Shown here one piece after another: positions 1 to 8,830 of a stretch of 64,000 nt of DNA. The DNA comes from Bacillota bacterium (lineage in GTDB: Bacteria > Bacillota > Clostridia > Acetivibrionales > DSM-1351), in the NCBI GenBank assembly GCA_023460955.1, contig JAEWOH010000037.1, positions 1 to 64,000 of the forward strand, read 5' to 3'. Positions within the stretch are counted from its first letter, which is position 1; every line of letters starts with the position of its first letter. A program made the position numbers and the translations under genes. The notes under the pieces were generated by a model. That model was not told the DNA's origin, ran no database searches, and saw only the letters and a list, made by a program, of their open reading frames with translations.

Positions 1-127
1 AAGTTTGCCGCCAGCTTCCTTCAGATTCCTTGTCACCAAGGACACCCTTGCTCTTGGCTATGTGCTTGGCACTATCAACCTGCACTCGGGACTTTCACCC
101 GTTAGATTGCGCCCATGCTGGGCGCAC
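1..127. other. Non-coding left edge, possible repeat fragment with hairpin
   Basis: No gene is supported here. The stretch is more GC-rich than its surroundings and ends in a perfect 8-bp hairpin with a 3-base loop (108-126, TGCGCCCA/TGGGCGCA). It reminds me of short repeated non-coding segments that recur in clostridial genomes, but that is memory and not a match I can show. The open frame covering 5-259 runs through the gap terminator and has no ribosome binding site, so I do not call it. Confidence 0.25.
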
Positions 128-130
128 ACA

Positions 131-170
131 AAAAACCACCCGGCGGATTTTAGTCGGCCGGGTGGTTTTT
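131..170. terminator. Bidirectional intrinsic terminator downstream of gap
   Basis: A perfect 14-bp stem (131-144 with 157-170, core CCACCCGGC/GCCGGGTGG) is flanked by A and T runs on both sides, so it can stop transcription in both directions. It lies 32 bases past the gap stop codon on the minus strand. Confidence 0.9.
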
Positions 171-201
171 ATACTCTTACGAGCTTTTATTCATTGATTA
201 A

Positions 202-1212
202 TTATTTAGCATCAACTGCAGCCATGTGTGAGATAAGGTCAACAACTTTGTTTGAATAACCCCATTCATTGTCATACCATGATACTAACTTAACGAAGTT
301 TCCGTTCAATGCGATACCAGCTTCAGCATCGAATATTGAAGTACGTGCATCGTGGATGAAGTCAGTTGAAACAACTGCATCTTCAGTGTAGCCGAGGATA
401 CCCTTCAAGCTAGTTTCTGAAGCAGTCTTAACAGCTGCCTTGATTTCTTCGTATGATGCTGCTTTTTCAAGTCTTACAGTCAAATCAACAACTGAAACGT
501 CAGCTGTAGGAACTCTGAATGCCATACCTGTTAATTTACCGTTCAATTCCGGAATAACCTTTCCAACTGCCTTAGCAGCACCAGTTGATGAAGGAATGAT
601 GTTTCCGAGGATTGATCTTCCGCCTCTCCAGTCTTTGTTTGAAGGAGCATCAACAGTCTTCTGAGTGTTAGTTGCAGCGTGAACTGTAGTCATAAGACCT
701 TCAACTATACCGAAGTTGTCGTTGATAACCTTAGCTAAAGGAGCTAAGCAGTTAGTAGTACATGATGCGTTTGATACAACAACCATGTCCTTAGTGTACT
801 TGTCATTGTTAACGCCCATAACGAACATTGGAGCATCAGCTGAAGGAGCACTGATAACAACCTTCTTAGCGCCGCCCTTTAAGTGAGCTGAAGCCTTTTC
901 TGTAGTAGTGAATACGCCTGTTGATTCAACAACATATTCAGCACCGCAAGCGCCCCAAGCGATAGCTGAAGGATCTTTTTCAGCAAAGAAAGCGATTTCT
1001 TTACCGTTTACAACTAACTTTCCACCAGCTGTGCTAACTTCGCCATCAAATTTACCATGAACTGTGTCATAAGTTAACATATATTTTAGATACTCGAGAT
1101 CGATGAATGGATCATTGATTCCCTTTACTTCAACATTAGGGTTGTTAACTGCAGCCCTGAAAACAAGACGTCCAATACGTCCAAAACCGTTAATACCAAT
1201 TTTTACTGCCAT
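202..1212 (-). CDS. gap: Glyceraldehyde-3-phosphate dehydrogenase, type I
   Basis: Catalyses the NAD-dependent oxidation and phosphorylation of glyceraldehyde-3-phosphate in cytosolic glycolysis. The 336 residues are the normal family length. The N-terminus has the NAD-binding GINGFGRIGR motif, and the active-site signature SNASCTTNCLAP places the catalytic Cys at residue 151. ATG start with an AGGAGG site 8 bases upstream. It appears monocistronic: it has its own promoter and a strong terminator, and pgk or tpi are not beside it in this window. Confidence 0.98.
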   Translation of the reverse strand: MAVKIGINGFGRIGRLVFRAAVNNPNVEVKGINDPFIDLEYLKYMLTYDTVHGKFDGEVSTAGGKLVVNGKEIAFFAEKDPSAIAWGACGAEYVVESTGVFTTTEKASAHLKGGAKKVVISAPSADAPMFVMGVNNDKYTKDMVVVSNASCTTNCLAPLAKVINDNFGIVEGLMTTVHAATNTQKTVDAPSNKDWRGGRSILGNIIPSSTGAAKAVGKVIPELNGKLTGMAFRVPTADVSVVDLTVRLEKAASYEEIKAAVKTASETSLKGILGYTEDAVVSTDFIHDARTSIFDAEAGIALNGNFVKLVSWYDNEWGYSNKVVDLISHMAAVDAK

Positions 1213-1303
1213 TGTTGTTACCTCCTAAATTTTTTTATTAATTAGAAACGATATACCTCGTCCCTTAACCAAGCAAATTAATGCTTATCAACAAACAAAA
1301 TAA

Positions 1304-1360
1304 TTGGTTTCAATTTCCTAAACCAAAACTAATTCTATAATATTTCAAAAACATTTTCAA
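1304..1360 (-). promoter_or_regulatory. gap promoter with inverted repeat at the start site
   Basis: On the minus strand a TTGAAA -35 (1355-1360) and a TAGAAT -10 (1332-1337) are spaced by 17 bases. The predicted start near 1325 falls in an inverted repeat, TTGGTTT-N9-AAACCAA (1304-1326). This could be a repressor site or an RNA stem near the 5' end. The leader to gap is about 110 bases. The regulator is unknown. Confidence 0.5.
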
Positions 1361-1388
1361 TAGTGTAAACGCTCAAATTAATAATTAT

Positions 1389-2303
1389 TTAACAAAGTTC
1401 AACTGTATACTTTTCAACAAAACCTGAAGGATTGTATGAAAGCTTTGCTTTTCTTAAGCCTTCAAGACCTAAATCCTGTTCACGGTTTACATATTCAAAC
1501 TGTGTCCATTGATTAGCTAAAAACTGCTGGTTTATTAATGGATAGAGTCCATGTATTTCCGCATTTGCCTTTTCTATATGAATAACAACAGTGTTACTGT
1601 TCAGCTGCTCTCCTACAGTAAATGCCTGAGGAATACCATCAACTTTGATTATTGCACCCTTCAGATTCAAAAGCCTGTAATTGTCCAGAAGGTCCAGATT
1701 TGCCCTTCTTTCAGCTACTAAACTGTAATCATTCCTATAATTTCTCTGATTACACCAATTTTCTAGTATGTCTCTGCAATCAGAAATGTTTTGCTCTGTT
1801 ATTTCTTCATACTCAAAGGTGTAAAGTTTTTTAAATTTATTTATGTGATTTCTCTTGCCATCAAGCTTTTTTCCAGCTAAAGTCGACAAACTCTTGATAG
1901 AATAAAGGTAATCAAAATTATCTCTATCCTCAACAGAATTATAGCAGAACCCGAGTTTATCCAGAGCAGCAAGCTGTACACCCGTAACTCTTCTGATGGT
2001 AAATTGCCACCCCATTTCAGAAAAATACTCCTGCAAATGATAAATCGCGCACTTTAGTTCATCAACCCTGTTGTAATCCCCTATAGGAAAATAGCAAAAT
2101 GGGTTGCTACTATCCATCATTGATATTATGCATAAAAAATCATTTACTATGCTAAAACTGATTTTATAGTAATCTCTCCACATGAAGAAATTGGTGAAAT
2201 TAAGCTCAGATACCTGCAAATCTGCAATTTTGAAAAATCTGTCCAGGTAAGGCTTATGGTCAATATTTATTTCTGAAAGTTTTAAAGTCGTTGATTGCAA
2301 CAC
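1389..2303 (-). CDS. DUF2156 (LPG synthetase C-terminal-like) protein
   Basis: A 304-residue soluble protein that resembles the DUF2156 family: GNAT-like folds related to the catalytic domain of phosphatidylglycerol lysyltransferase. The family pattern shows in an N-terminal FTNFFMW-type segment, a central NHINKFKK region and a C-terminal YVNREQDLGLEGLRKAK-like segment. There is no membrane domain, so it is the stand-alone form, whose substrate is not established. GTG start preceded by GGGGGA. It is 40 bases after the peptidase gene and probably cotranscribed with it. Confidence 0.75.
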   Translation of the reverse strand: MLQSTTLKLSEINIDHKPYLDRFFKIADLQVSELNFTNFFMWRDYYKISFSIVNDFLCIISMMDSSNPFCYFPIGDYNRVDELKCAIYHLQEYFSEMGWQFTIRRVTGVQLAALDKLGFCYNSVEDRDNFDYLYSIKSLSTLAGKKLDGKRNHINKFKKLYTFEYEEITEQNISDCRDILENWCNQRNYRNDYSLVAERRANLDLLDNYRLLNLKGAIIKVDGIPQAFTVGEQLNSNTVVIHIEKANAEIHGLYPLINQQFLANQWTQFEYVNREQDLGLEGLRKAKLSYNPSGFVEKYTVELC

Positions 2304-2343
2304 AAAAATCCCCCTGTATGGTCCAATTGACGCAGGATATTTA

Positions 2344-3456
2344 TTATCTGATATTTTTCAATATTGAGATTAAAAACTTTACGGAGTCTTCCATATCGGT
2401 TATTGAGATTTGCTCATTTACACTATGAACTTTTGTCATTCCGATACTTAGGTCTACCGCCTGTATCCCCTTGGAATTAATTATATTAGTATCACTTCCC
2501 CCACCTGTGGTGATGGCTTCAAACTGAAACCCGCTATCACTGGCGGCTTTTTGAATAATTCTGATAATATCAGAATCCGTATCTATATTAAAGGCCGGGT
2601 ATTCAATTTCAGCTTTAAAGTCTACCTGACCGCCCCACTTTGCTGCTGCCTCTTCAAAGCATTTACGCATATGCTGAGTCTGAGCTTCAAGCTTTGAAGC
2701 ATCTCGGCTTCTAGCCTCACAGCTTAATTCAACTCTGTCACAAACAATATTTGTAGCCATACCGCCATGAATAATACCTATATTCGCTGTCGTTTCCTCA
2801 TCTATCCTTCCAAGCTTCATCGAAGTTATTGCATCAGCCATAATCGAGAATGCGCTAATGCCCTTTTCCGGCTCCATACCAGCATGTGCTGCTTTACCTT
2901 TGATAACAGCATGTATTTTGTTCTGCGCAGGTGCCTTTACAGCCGCGCTGCCTATGTTCCCGTCACTGTCCAGAATGAAGCCATACTTGGCATAAATTTG
3001 GCTAAAATCCAAATTTTTAGCTCCCAATAAACCAATTTCCTCGCCTATAGTAAAAGCTATTTGAATATCTCCATGCTCTATAGACTGTTCTTTAAGTACT
3101 TTTAAAGTTTCAAGAATCACTGCAATACCCGCGACATCATCACCGCCAAGAATAGTGGTGCCATCACTTTTAATTATATCGCCTTCGACTACCGGCTTTT
3201 TACCTATGCCTGGAACTACTGTATCCATATGGGCAGTTACCAGTACAGCCGGAACATCTTTATTGCCTTTTACAGTGCATATAATATTTCCACATTCACC
3301 ACCGAGTTTTTGACCGGCATCATCTTCTACGGGGCTATATCCAAGTTCCTGTAGTTTCTTTTTAAGAGCTTCACACATTTGTCCCTCTTTAAGGGATAAG
3401 CTGTCTATTCTGACCAGCTGCAAAAATTCATCAACCAACCTATCTCTATTTACCAA
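2344..3456 (-). CDS. M20 family peptidase, peptidase-T-like
   Basis: Predicted cytosolic di-zinc aminopeptidase (tripeptidase-like) of the M20/M25/M40 group, 370 residues. Metal-ligand motifs are visible in order: TAHMDTV (about residues 74-80), GGDDVAG (about 103-109), GEEIGLLGA with the catalytic Glu pair, LDSDG, and a C-terminal GGGSDTN plus KVHSVNEQ. The lid/dimerisation domain sits around HAGMEPEKG. TTG start, chosen because AAGGAG lies just upstream and the motif spacing matches the family. It belongs to the 'peptidase T-like' subgroup; the true substrate cannot be read from sequence. Confidence 0.88.
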   Translation of the reverse strand: MVNRDRLVDEFLQLVRIDSLSLKEGQMCEALKKKLQELGYSPVEDDAGQKLGGECGNIICTVKGNKDVPAVLVTAHMDTVVPGIGKKPVVEGDIIKSDGTTILGGDDVAGIAVILETLKVLKEQSIEHGDIQIAFTIGEEIGLLGAKNLDFSQIYAKYGFILDSDGNIGSAAVKAPAQNKIHAVIKGKAAHAGMEPEKGISAFSIMADAITSMKLGRIDEETTANIGIIHGGMATNIVCDRVELSCEARSRDASKLEAQTQHMRKCFEEAAAKWGGQVDFKAEIEYPAFNIDTDSDIIRIIQKAASDSGFQFEAITTGGGSDTNIINSKGIQAVDLSIGMTKVHSVNEQISITDMEDSVKFLISILKNIR

Positions 3457-3575
3457 ACCAACCCACTCCTTATCTTTTTACATATCCCTATTTTAATATA
3501 CCCAAATTTCTATAATTATCACAATATTGCGGATAAACAATAATATCCCAATTAAATAAATACAGTTACCTTTTA

Positions 3576-4070
3576 TTACCAGTCGTATTTAACCATTTTC
3601 CCCTCAGTCTTCAAGTTACTGAAATTTTTTTGTCTTAAGAACTCATACACTACTATTGCAACAGAATTAGAGAGGTTTAGCGACCTTATGCCCTCCTTCA
3701 TAGGAATCCTTATGCAGGTTTCCTTGTTTTCCTTGAGGATTTCTTCAGGCAAGCCTGCCGTTTCCTTCCCAAAAAGAATAAAGCAATCCTCCTCATACTC
3801 CACATCACAATAATTATGAATAGCTTTTGTCGTTGAAAAATAAAGCCTTCGATCTCCGACCTTGTCTAAAAAATCCTGAAGGTTGTCATAATATTTTATT
3901 CGGGCCTCCTCCCAATAATCCAGGCCTGCTCTCTTCAGATATCTGTCTTCTATAGAAAATCCCAAAGGTCCCACAAGATGTAAAACCGCACCGGTTGCAG
4001 CACAGGTTCTGACTATATTGCCGGTATTCTGAGGTATTTCAGGTTCTACAAGTACAATGTTCAATCCCAT
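3576..4070 (-). CDS. trmL: tRNA (cytidine/uridine-2'-O-)-methyltransferase TrmL (SPOUT)
   Basis: SPOUT-fold methyltransferase that modifies the wobble base 34 of tRNA-Leu isoacceptors with S-adenosylmethionine. At 164 residues it has the usual YibK/CspR length. Family motifs seen: LVEPEIPQNTGNIVRTCAATGA at the N-terminus, LFGKETAGLP in the middle and the knot motif IRSLNLSNSVAIVVYE near the C-terminus. The start lies behind AAAGGGAG. Its monocistronic position beside a peptidase gene gives no extra clue. Confidence 0.93.
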   Translation of the reverse strand: MGLNIVLVEPEIPQNTGNIVRTCAATGAVLHLVGPLGFSIEDRYLKRAGLDYWEEARIKYYDNLQDFLDKVGDRRLYFSTTKAIHNYCDVEYEEDCFILFGKETAGLPEEILKENKETCIRIPMKEGIRSLNLSNSVAIVVYEFLRQKNFSNLKTEGKMVKYDW

Positions 4071-4133
4071 TTAAAAAACTCCCTTTCAAATATCCTTTGG
4101 ACATTATTATAATTAATTTAACGCACGCAACAG

Positions 4134-4159
4134 AAAAAGATGGTATAAACCATCTTTTT
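4134..4159. terminator. Bidirectional intrinsic terminator
   Basis: An 11-bp stem AAAAAGATGGT/ACCATCTTTTT with a 4-base loop sits 46 bases downstream of the CheX-like gene stop on the minus strand. The T run makes it a good terminator in both directions. Confidence 0.8.
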
Positions 4160-4204
4160 AATTATACTTAGTATTTTACATTTTTTATTATATATAATCA
4201 AATC

Positions 4205-4669
4205 TTAGTCTTCGACAGAAATATCTATTTCCAGAATTTCATCACCTTCCAGATGAAGCGGTATACAAATGGTTTTCATTTTTGAAGGTGTTATCTGCAG
4301 GTTCTCACCCAACAGTAGGGACGGAGGTGTTATCTCAATACCAATACCTTTATTGTAAAGTATTGTGGCAGTATTACCCAGAATCATATTGGTTAATTCA
4401 GATAAAGCACTCTTTGAAATTTCATTTAATTCATCAACCGGCATGCCAAACATCATGGCAGACGCAACCTTAAAGGCAACGGACTTACTCATTGTAAATA
4501 TAGCCTGACCTCTTATTTTACCAGTAATACCGACAATAATTAAAATCTGTTCACCCATATAAGGGGCAGATTTAAGAAATACTTTGCCTAATTTAGCATC
4601 AATATTTGCAACTTGTTTTAATACTGTCTGACTTGCTTCAATAAAAGGGTTTATGTATTCAATATTCAT
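4205..4669 (-). CDS. CheX-like protein (CheC/CheX/FliY phosphatase family)
   Basis: A 154-residue protein of the CheC/CheX family, which dephosphorylates CheY-P or acts on other receiver domains. The active-site helix pattern S-x3-E-x2-N is present once (SALSELTNMILGN, about residues 86-98), as in single-site CheX proteins. No chemotaxis genes are nearby, so it may serve a stand-alone response regulator. It is a monocistronic unit between two terminators. Function is assigned from family pattern only. Confidence 0.75.
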   Translation of the reverse strand: MNIEYINPFIEASQTVLKQVANIDAKLGKVFLKSAPYMGEQILIIVGITGKIRGQAIFTMSKSVAFKVASAMMFGMPVDELNEISKSALSELTNMILGNTATILYNKGIGIEITPPSLLLGENLQITPSKMKTICIPLHLEGDEILEIDISVED

Positions 4670-4865
4670 CTTCGTCCACCTTATTATTCATATATTAAAT
4701 TCAAATTTCAACTGTTTGAATAAAAAACCATACCTAATTATATATAATTATTATACAAAATTCTATATTTTTTTTAAAAATCCTTTCATAATAAACAATT
4801 TTGTTGAACTTGCTGTATATTTCCTTATATCTTTCATTGAAACTATATAACTTGAATCAACCTTA

Positions 4866-4908
4866 AAAATTTCTGGGACAGGATATATGTTTATCCTGTC
4901 CCAGAAAT
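4866..4908 (-). terminator. Terminator of the spoVA operon
   Basis: A long stem TTTCTGGGACAGGATA paired with its complement (centre about 4888) is followed on the minus strand by TTTTT. It begins right at the spoVAE stop codon. A 63-codon open frame crossing this hairpin (4763-4954) is rejected. Confidence 0.9.
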
Positions 4909-5264
4909 TATCTTTTTGGCTTCGGCTTTGCAACCAATGCCATAATATAACCAAAGGATACAGCAGCCCCTAGTCCCGCCGCTGAAGCTTTGAAGCCGCC
5001 GGTCAGGGCACCCATAAGACCATTCTGGTCTACCTCCTTGAATACCCCTTTTGCCAGATTATACCCAAAGCCCGTAAGCGGAACTGTCGCTCCTGCACCG
5101 GCAAAGTCCACAAGCTTCTGATAAACTCCAAAAGCTGTCAGAAATACACCTGCAACCACAAACACTACCAGTATTCTTGCAGGTGTAAGCTTTGTTTTAT
5201 CAATAAGCAGCTGTCCAACAGCACAAATGGCTCCTCCGACTAAAAAAGCACTTATATAGCTCAT
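4908..5264 (-). CDS. spoVAE: Stage V sporulation protein AE (SpoVAEb-type)
   Basis: Integral membrane protein of the SpoVA channel that moves dipicolinic acid into the forespore and releases it in germination. Its 118 residues match the short SpoVAE/AEb form, with three or four hydrophobic segments (FLVGGAICAVGQLLI, ILVVFVVAGVFLTAFG, GLGAAVSFGYIMALV) and the family motif GAGATVPLTGFG. Last gene of spoVAC-D-E, 49 bases after spoVAD, and followed immediately by a strong terminator. It is homologous to SpoVAC in this operon; the shared GAG(A/S)xVPxTGF motif shows the relationship. Confidence 0.93.
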   Translation of the reverse strand: MSYISAFLVGGAICAVGQLLIDKTKLTPARILVVFVVAGVFLTAFGVYQKLVDFAGAGATVPLTGFGYNLAKGVFKEVDQNGLMGALTGGFKASAAGLGAAVSFGYIMALVAKPKPKR

Positions 5265-5313
5265 AAAAAATCTCCTAACATAAAAAACATAATAGTTAAA
5301 CCATCATAAGCCA

Positions 5314-6333
5314 TCAATCAAGGCTTCTATGAATTCCCACAGCATGTGCTATCCCCGGTATTGACTCTTTCTGTTGGGTACTTACGGGGCTCATCAATGC
5401 TCCGGTAGCTATAAATAATACTCTCTTTAAGTTGCCCTTCATCATTTCCTTATATACATAGCCGGTAAATACCGACGCAGAACAGCCGCAGCCACTGCCT
5501 CCAGCATGTGTATCCTGTTGATTTTGGTTAAAAATCATTGAACCGCAGTCGTTATATCTGTTCTCGATATCCAATCCATTCATTTTAAGTAAATCAAGAC
5601 AAATTTTCATTCCCACTCTCCCAAGGTCTCCTGTAATAATCAGGTCATAATAATCAGGTGTAAAACCGGTATCAGAGAAATGGGCCAGAATTGTATCTGC
5701 AGCAGCAGGCGCCATGGCAGCACCCATATTGTTAGCGTCTGATATCCCCATATCATTTATTTTTCCTGTTGTAACATGCTTTACATAAGGACCGGTCTGT
5801 TCAGAGGTCAACAGAGCAGCACCGGCACCTGTTACCGTCCACTGTGAGGTTGGGGGCCTTTGACTCCCCAATTCCAGAGGATATCTGAACTGTCTTTCGG
5901 CAGAGCAAAAATGACTAGAGGTCAAACATACTACATTATCTGCATAACCGCCATCTACCAACATGCTGCCAAGGCTCATTGATTCAGCCATGGTGGAGCA
6001 GGCGCCGAACAAACCGAAAAACGGGATATCAGTTTCCCTAAGGCCGTAATTTGCTGCTATACACTGGTTCAATAAATCCCCCGCCAAAACATAATCAATT
6101 TGGTCGTTACTCATACTTCCCTTTTGAAGAACCTTGGCAAGAACTTCTCTTACCAGCTTGCTTTCTGCTTTTTCCCAACTGTCTTCACCCCAGAGTTCAT
6201 CGGGAATAATATAGTCAAAACTGTGTTTCAGGTTTCCCTTGCCTTCTTTGGGCCCAACAATGCTTGCAGTAGCTCTTATTGATGGGGGATTCCTAAAAAA
6301 AACCGTCTGTTTTCCCATATGTTTTTCTGCCAT
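5314..6333 (-). CDS. spoVAD: Stage V sporulation protein AD
   Basis: Dipicolinic-acid-binding component of the SpoVA system, peripheral to the forespore membrane, with a thiolase-like fold. About 339 residues from the ATG at 6333. I prefer this over the upstream in-frame GTG at 6342 because AAGGGG lies 10 bases before it. Typical segments include GKQTVFFRNPPSI at the N-terminus, FFGLFGACSTMAES and GSGCGCSASVFTGY. It starts 21 bases after the spoVAC stop, so it is in the same operon. Confidence 0.94.
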   Translation of the reverse strand: MAEKHMGKQTVFFRNPPSIRATASIVGPKEGKGNLKHSFDYIIPDELWGEDSWEKAESKLVREVLAKVLQKGSMSNDQIDYVLAGDLLNQCIAANYGLRETDIPFFGLFGACSTMAESMSLGSMLVDGGYADNVVCLTSSHFCSAERQFRYPLELGSQRPPTSQWTVTGAGAALLTSEQTGPYVKHVTTGKINDMGISDANNMGAAMAPAAADTILAHFSDTGFTPDYYDLIITGDLGRVGMKICLDLLKMNGLDIENRYNDCGSMIFNQNQQDTHAGGSGCGCSASVFTGYVYKEMMKGNLKRVLFIATGALMSPVSTQQKESIPGIAHAVGIHRSLD

Positions 6334-6354
6334 AATAAACACGCCCCTTAAGCT

Positions 6355-6798
6355 TTAAGTAATAAAATAATGAATAACTCCAACCAGAATTGAGGAACAA
6401 ATCCCAAAAACAATAACAGGACCGGCGATTAGAAACATTTTTGCTGCAGTGCCGGTTATATATCCCTCTGTTTTGAACTCCATGGCCGGTGATACAACAG
6501 AGTTGGCAAAGCCTGTTATAGGTACGATGGAACCTGCACCGGCAAAACGTCCAAGCTCATCATATATGTTAATGGCAGTAAAAAAAGCACCAAAGAAAAT
6601 CATAATGGTGCTAGTAAGTCCCGATACCATTTCTTGATCAAGACCTCTTCCCTTCAGCCAGTTGAATATTATCTGCCCTATAACGCAAATAAGTCCTCCG
6701 ACAATAAAGGCCTTTATTATATTTGTAAAAAGTTTTGAATTCGGAGATACGCTTTTTACGTAGTCAGAATATTCCTGCTTGGTGAAACTCTTATTCAT
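6355..6798 (-). CDS. spoVAC: Stage V sporulation protein AC
   Basis: Membrane protein of the SpoVA dipicolinic acid channel; SpoVAC is the mechanosensitive-channel-like member in Bacillus. 147 residues from the ATG at 6798; GGAGG lies 5 bases before it, so the in-frame ATG at 6810, which precedes that site, is not used. Four hydrophobic segments and the motif GAGSIVPITGFANS are seen. It lies 99 bases downstream of sigF, the same gene order as in Bacillus subtilis where spoVA follows spoIIA. Forespore expression (sigma-G) is expected, but I do not see a convincing promoter. Confidence 0.92.
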   Translation of the reverse strand: MNKSFTKQEYSDYVKSVSPNSKLFTNIIKAFIVGGLICVIGQIIFNWLKGRGLDQEMVSGLTSTIMIFFGAFFTAINIYDELGRFAGAGSIVPITGFANSVVSPAMEFKTEGYITGTAAKMFLIAGPVIVFGICSSILVGVIHYFIT

Positions 6799-6897
6799 AG
6801 GAACCTCCATAATATTAATAAATTATGCAACACTAAGCTTGTAGTATTATTTGCAAATAATTTAAAAATATTATGGATAAAGGAAAGTTATATTAAA

Positions 6898-7644
6898 TTA
6901 ATTGCCATTTGCAATCATTTTGTGCTTTATATCCTTGAGAATTTTCTTTTCAATTCTTGATACCTGTACCTGAGATATTCCAAGAAGTTTGGCTATCTGA
7001 ACCTGAGTCTTTTCCTTGAAATATCTGAGTATTATAATTTGCCTCTCCCTTGTATCCAAGGAATCCAATATCTGCCTTATGGCAATTTTATCAATGAGAT
7101 CAACTTCGCTGCTGTTATTGTCGGCATTTATCCTATCTATTAATAGGATGGGAGTATTGTCTCCTTCCCCGACCGTACTATATAAAGATTCGGGTGTACA
7201 CCCCGCTTCAAGAGCAAGAACTAATTCTTCAGGAGATACATTCATTCTCTCTGAAACTTCATTTACAGAAGGTTCTCTTCCTAATTCTTTGCTTAGAATT
7301 TCTTTCGTGATCCTGGCTTTTGATGCAATTTCCTTCAGAGATCTGCTGACCTTGATTATTCCGTCATCTCTTATAAATCTTTTAATCTCCCCGATAATCA
7401 TAGGTACTGCATATGTAGAAAACTTAACATCATAAGAGGCATCGAACTTATTTATCGCCTTGATTAATCCGATACTTCCAATCTGGTATAAGTCATCTAT
7501 TTCATAACCTCTATTTTGAAATCTTTTAACAATACTCCAAACCAAGCCCACGTTTTTCTCCACTAATGTGGCCTGAGCCTGCTTATCCCCAGCTTTAGCA
7601 TTTATGATAAGTGTTAGAACTGCTTCATCAGATATATCCTTCAT
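6898..7644 (-). CDS. sigF: RNA polymerase sporulation sigma factor SigF (SpoIIAC)
   Basis: First forespore-specific sigma factor. The 248 residues show sigma-70 region 2 (GLVWSIVKRFQNRGYEIDDLYQIG, then KFSTYAVPMIIGEIKRFIRDDG), region 3 (EILSKELGREPSVNEVSERM) and region 4 (RERQIIILRYFKEKTQVQIAKLLGISQVQVSRIEKKIL). It is held inactive by SpoIIAB until SpoIIAA is dephosphorylated. Unusually, 203 non-coding bases separate it from spoIIAB, where close-packed or overlapping genes are the norm. Confidence 0.96.
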   Translation of the reverse strand: MKDISDEAVLTLIINAKAGDKQAQATLVEKNVGLVWSIVKRFQNRGYEIDDLYQIGSIGLIKAINKFDASYDVKFSTYAVPMIIGEIKRFIRDDGIIKVSRSLKEIASKARITKEILSKELGREPSVNEVSERMNVSPEELVLALEAGCTPESLYSTVGEGDNTPILLIDRINADNNSSEVDLIDKIAIRQILDSLDTRERQIIILRYFKEKTQVQIAKLLGISQVQVSRIEKKILKDIKHKMIANGN

Positions 7645-7847
7645 AGCCTACCTAAACCTTTCTGTCACATATTGCACATATTGCCATTCGTAAATACTAC
7701 CCTTATCTACATTATTAGCAGCAATATATATTTTTATACATTTATAACAAATATTTACATGTGTATGCACAAAAATACTTCCCTTTTCCTAGTGTGTTTA
7801 CAATGAGACAAAGGTATTCAAAGGTTAAATATGTATTAACTAACCTT

Positions 7848-8276
7848 CTACTGTCTTGATATATTCTTAAACATTGTAACAGTGGTTCCTTTTTGAGGTT
7901 CAGATATGATATTGACGCTGTCCATAAAGCTTTCCATTACAGTAAAGCCCATTCCTGAGCGTTCCATGTCAGGTTTTGAAGTGTAAAGGGGTTGTCTCGC
8001 AAGTTCTACATCTTCTATACCCTTTCCCTCATCAGATATTATGATTTCAATACCGGCATCATAAAGTTTACATACCATTCTTACCATACCGGGATTACTT
8101 TCATAGCCATGAATTATTGAATTGGTAACAGCCTCTGAAACGGCTGTTTTGATATCTGCCAGCTCTTCTACAGTGGGGTCCAGCTGTGATGCAAAAGCAG
8201 CCGCAACCACTCTGCCAAAAGCCTCATTGTTTGATTTACTCATAAATTCAAGTCTCATTTCATTTATAAGCTGCAT
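7848..8276 (-). CDS. spoIIAB: Anti-sigma-F factor SpoIIAB (serine kinase)
   Basis: GHKL-family protein kinase that binds sigma-F and phosphorylates SpoIIAA. 142 residues, with the N box around DIKTAVSEAVTNSIIHGY (catalytic Glu and Asn), the G1 box SDEGKGIED and the G2 box ERSGMGFTVME. It follows spoIIAA by 70 bases. Family length and motifs are complete, so it should be active. Confidence 0.96.
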   Translation of the reverse strand: MQLINEMRLEFMSKSNNEAFGRVVAAAFASQLDPTVEELADIKTAVSEAVTNSIIHGYESNPGMVRMVCKLYDAGIEIIISDEGKGIEDVELARQPLYTSKPDMERSGMGFTVMESFMDSVNIISEPQKGTTVTMFKNISRQ

Positions 8277-8346
8277 ATTTCCTCCATTTCGCTGCTATGC
8301 AGCGATAAAACAGTATTATAACTTTGCATTTAAGAATTAATTATTA

Positions 8347-8688
8347 TCAACCGCACATACTGGAAATGGCATCGTCCAAATCAGTATAAACAGGTATTAT
8401 TTTAAGAACTCCGGACATTTCGAATATCTGCATAATCTTTGGATTAGCATTCACAATTGCAGCCTTTCCGTTCAGCTTCTGAATATTTTTATATCTACCG
8501 ACAACCACACCTATCCCAGAACTATCCATAAAATTTACTTTTGAAAAATCAAAGACTATATTCTTAACTGTTGCCTTAATTATTTCATTGTCAATTTTCT
8601 GTCTCAGATACTGGGCCGAATGATGATCCATGTCCTCCATTATTCGAATGACCAGAGTAGTACCTTTCCTTAGTAACTTAACATCCAA
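8347..8688 (-). CDS. spoIIAA: Anti-sigma-F factor antagonist SpoIIAA
   Basis: STAS-domain anti-anti-sigma factor of 113 residues. The phosphorylatable serine lies in FMDSSGIGVVVGRY (most likely Ser57, by analogy with Bacillus Ser58). Dephosphorylation by SpoIIE releases sigma-F from SpoIIAB. First gene of the spoIIA locus, behind a sigma-H-like promoter. SpoIIE itself is not in this window; the SpoIIE-type phosphatase at 28747-29919 is a separate protein in a hydrogenase operon. Confidence 0.96.
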   Translation of the reverse strand: MDVKLLRKGTTLVIRIMEDMDHHSAQYLRQKIDNEIIKATVKNIVFDFSKVNFMDSSGIGVVVGRYKNIQKLNGKAAIVNANPKIMQIFEMSGVLKIIPVYTDLDDAISSMCG

Positions 8689-8729
8689 AGTAAATTGCCC
8701 CCTTTAATTTTTGCGAAACAAAAAAACCT

Positions 8730-8760
8730 TTATTCACCAGACATAAGTCTTTTTACCTAT
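8730..8760 (-). promoter_or_regulatory. Candidate sigma-H promoter of the spoIIA locus
   Basis: On the minus strand ATAGGTAAA (one mismatch to the sigma-H -35 consensus RNAGGAWWW) is followed after 13 bases by GGTGAATAA (full match to RNNGAATWW). It lies about 40 bases before the spoIIAA start. spoIIA is a sigma-H target in Bacillus, which supports the call. The spacing is one base longer than usual. Confidence 0.55.
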
Positions 8761-8830
8761 TATCATAGGTTGGCAGCTTTATTCCACTGATGATATAGTA
8801 TTCTTTATTTCCCTTGTTTCACCTTTATTT

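Noticed and set aside
5..259. 84-codon plus-strand frame at the window start
   Set aside because: It runs through the gap terminator into the gap gene and has no ribosome site.
4763..4954. 63-codon frame on the minus strand after spoVAE
   Set aside because: It crosses the strong spoVA terminator hairpin and overlaps spoVAE out of frame, with no ribosome site.
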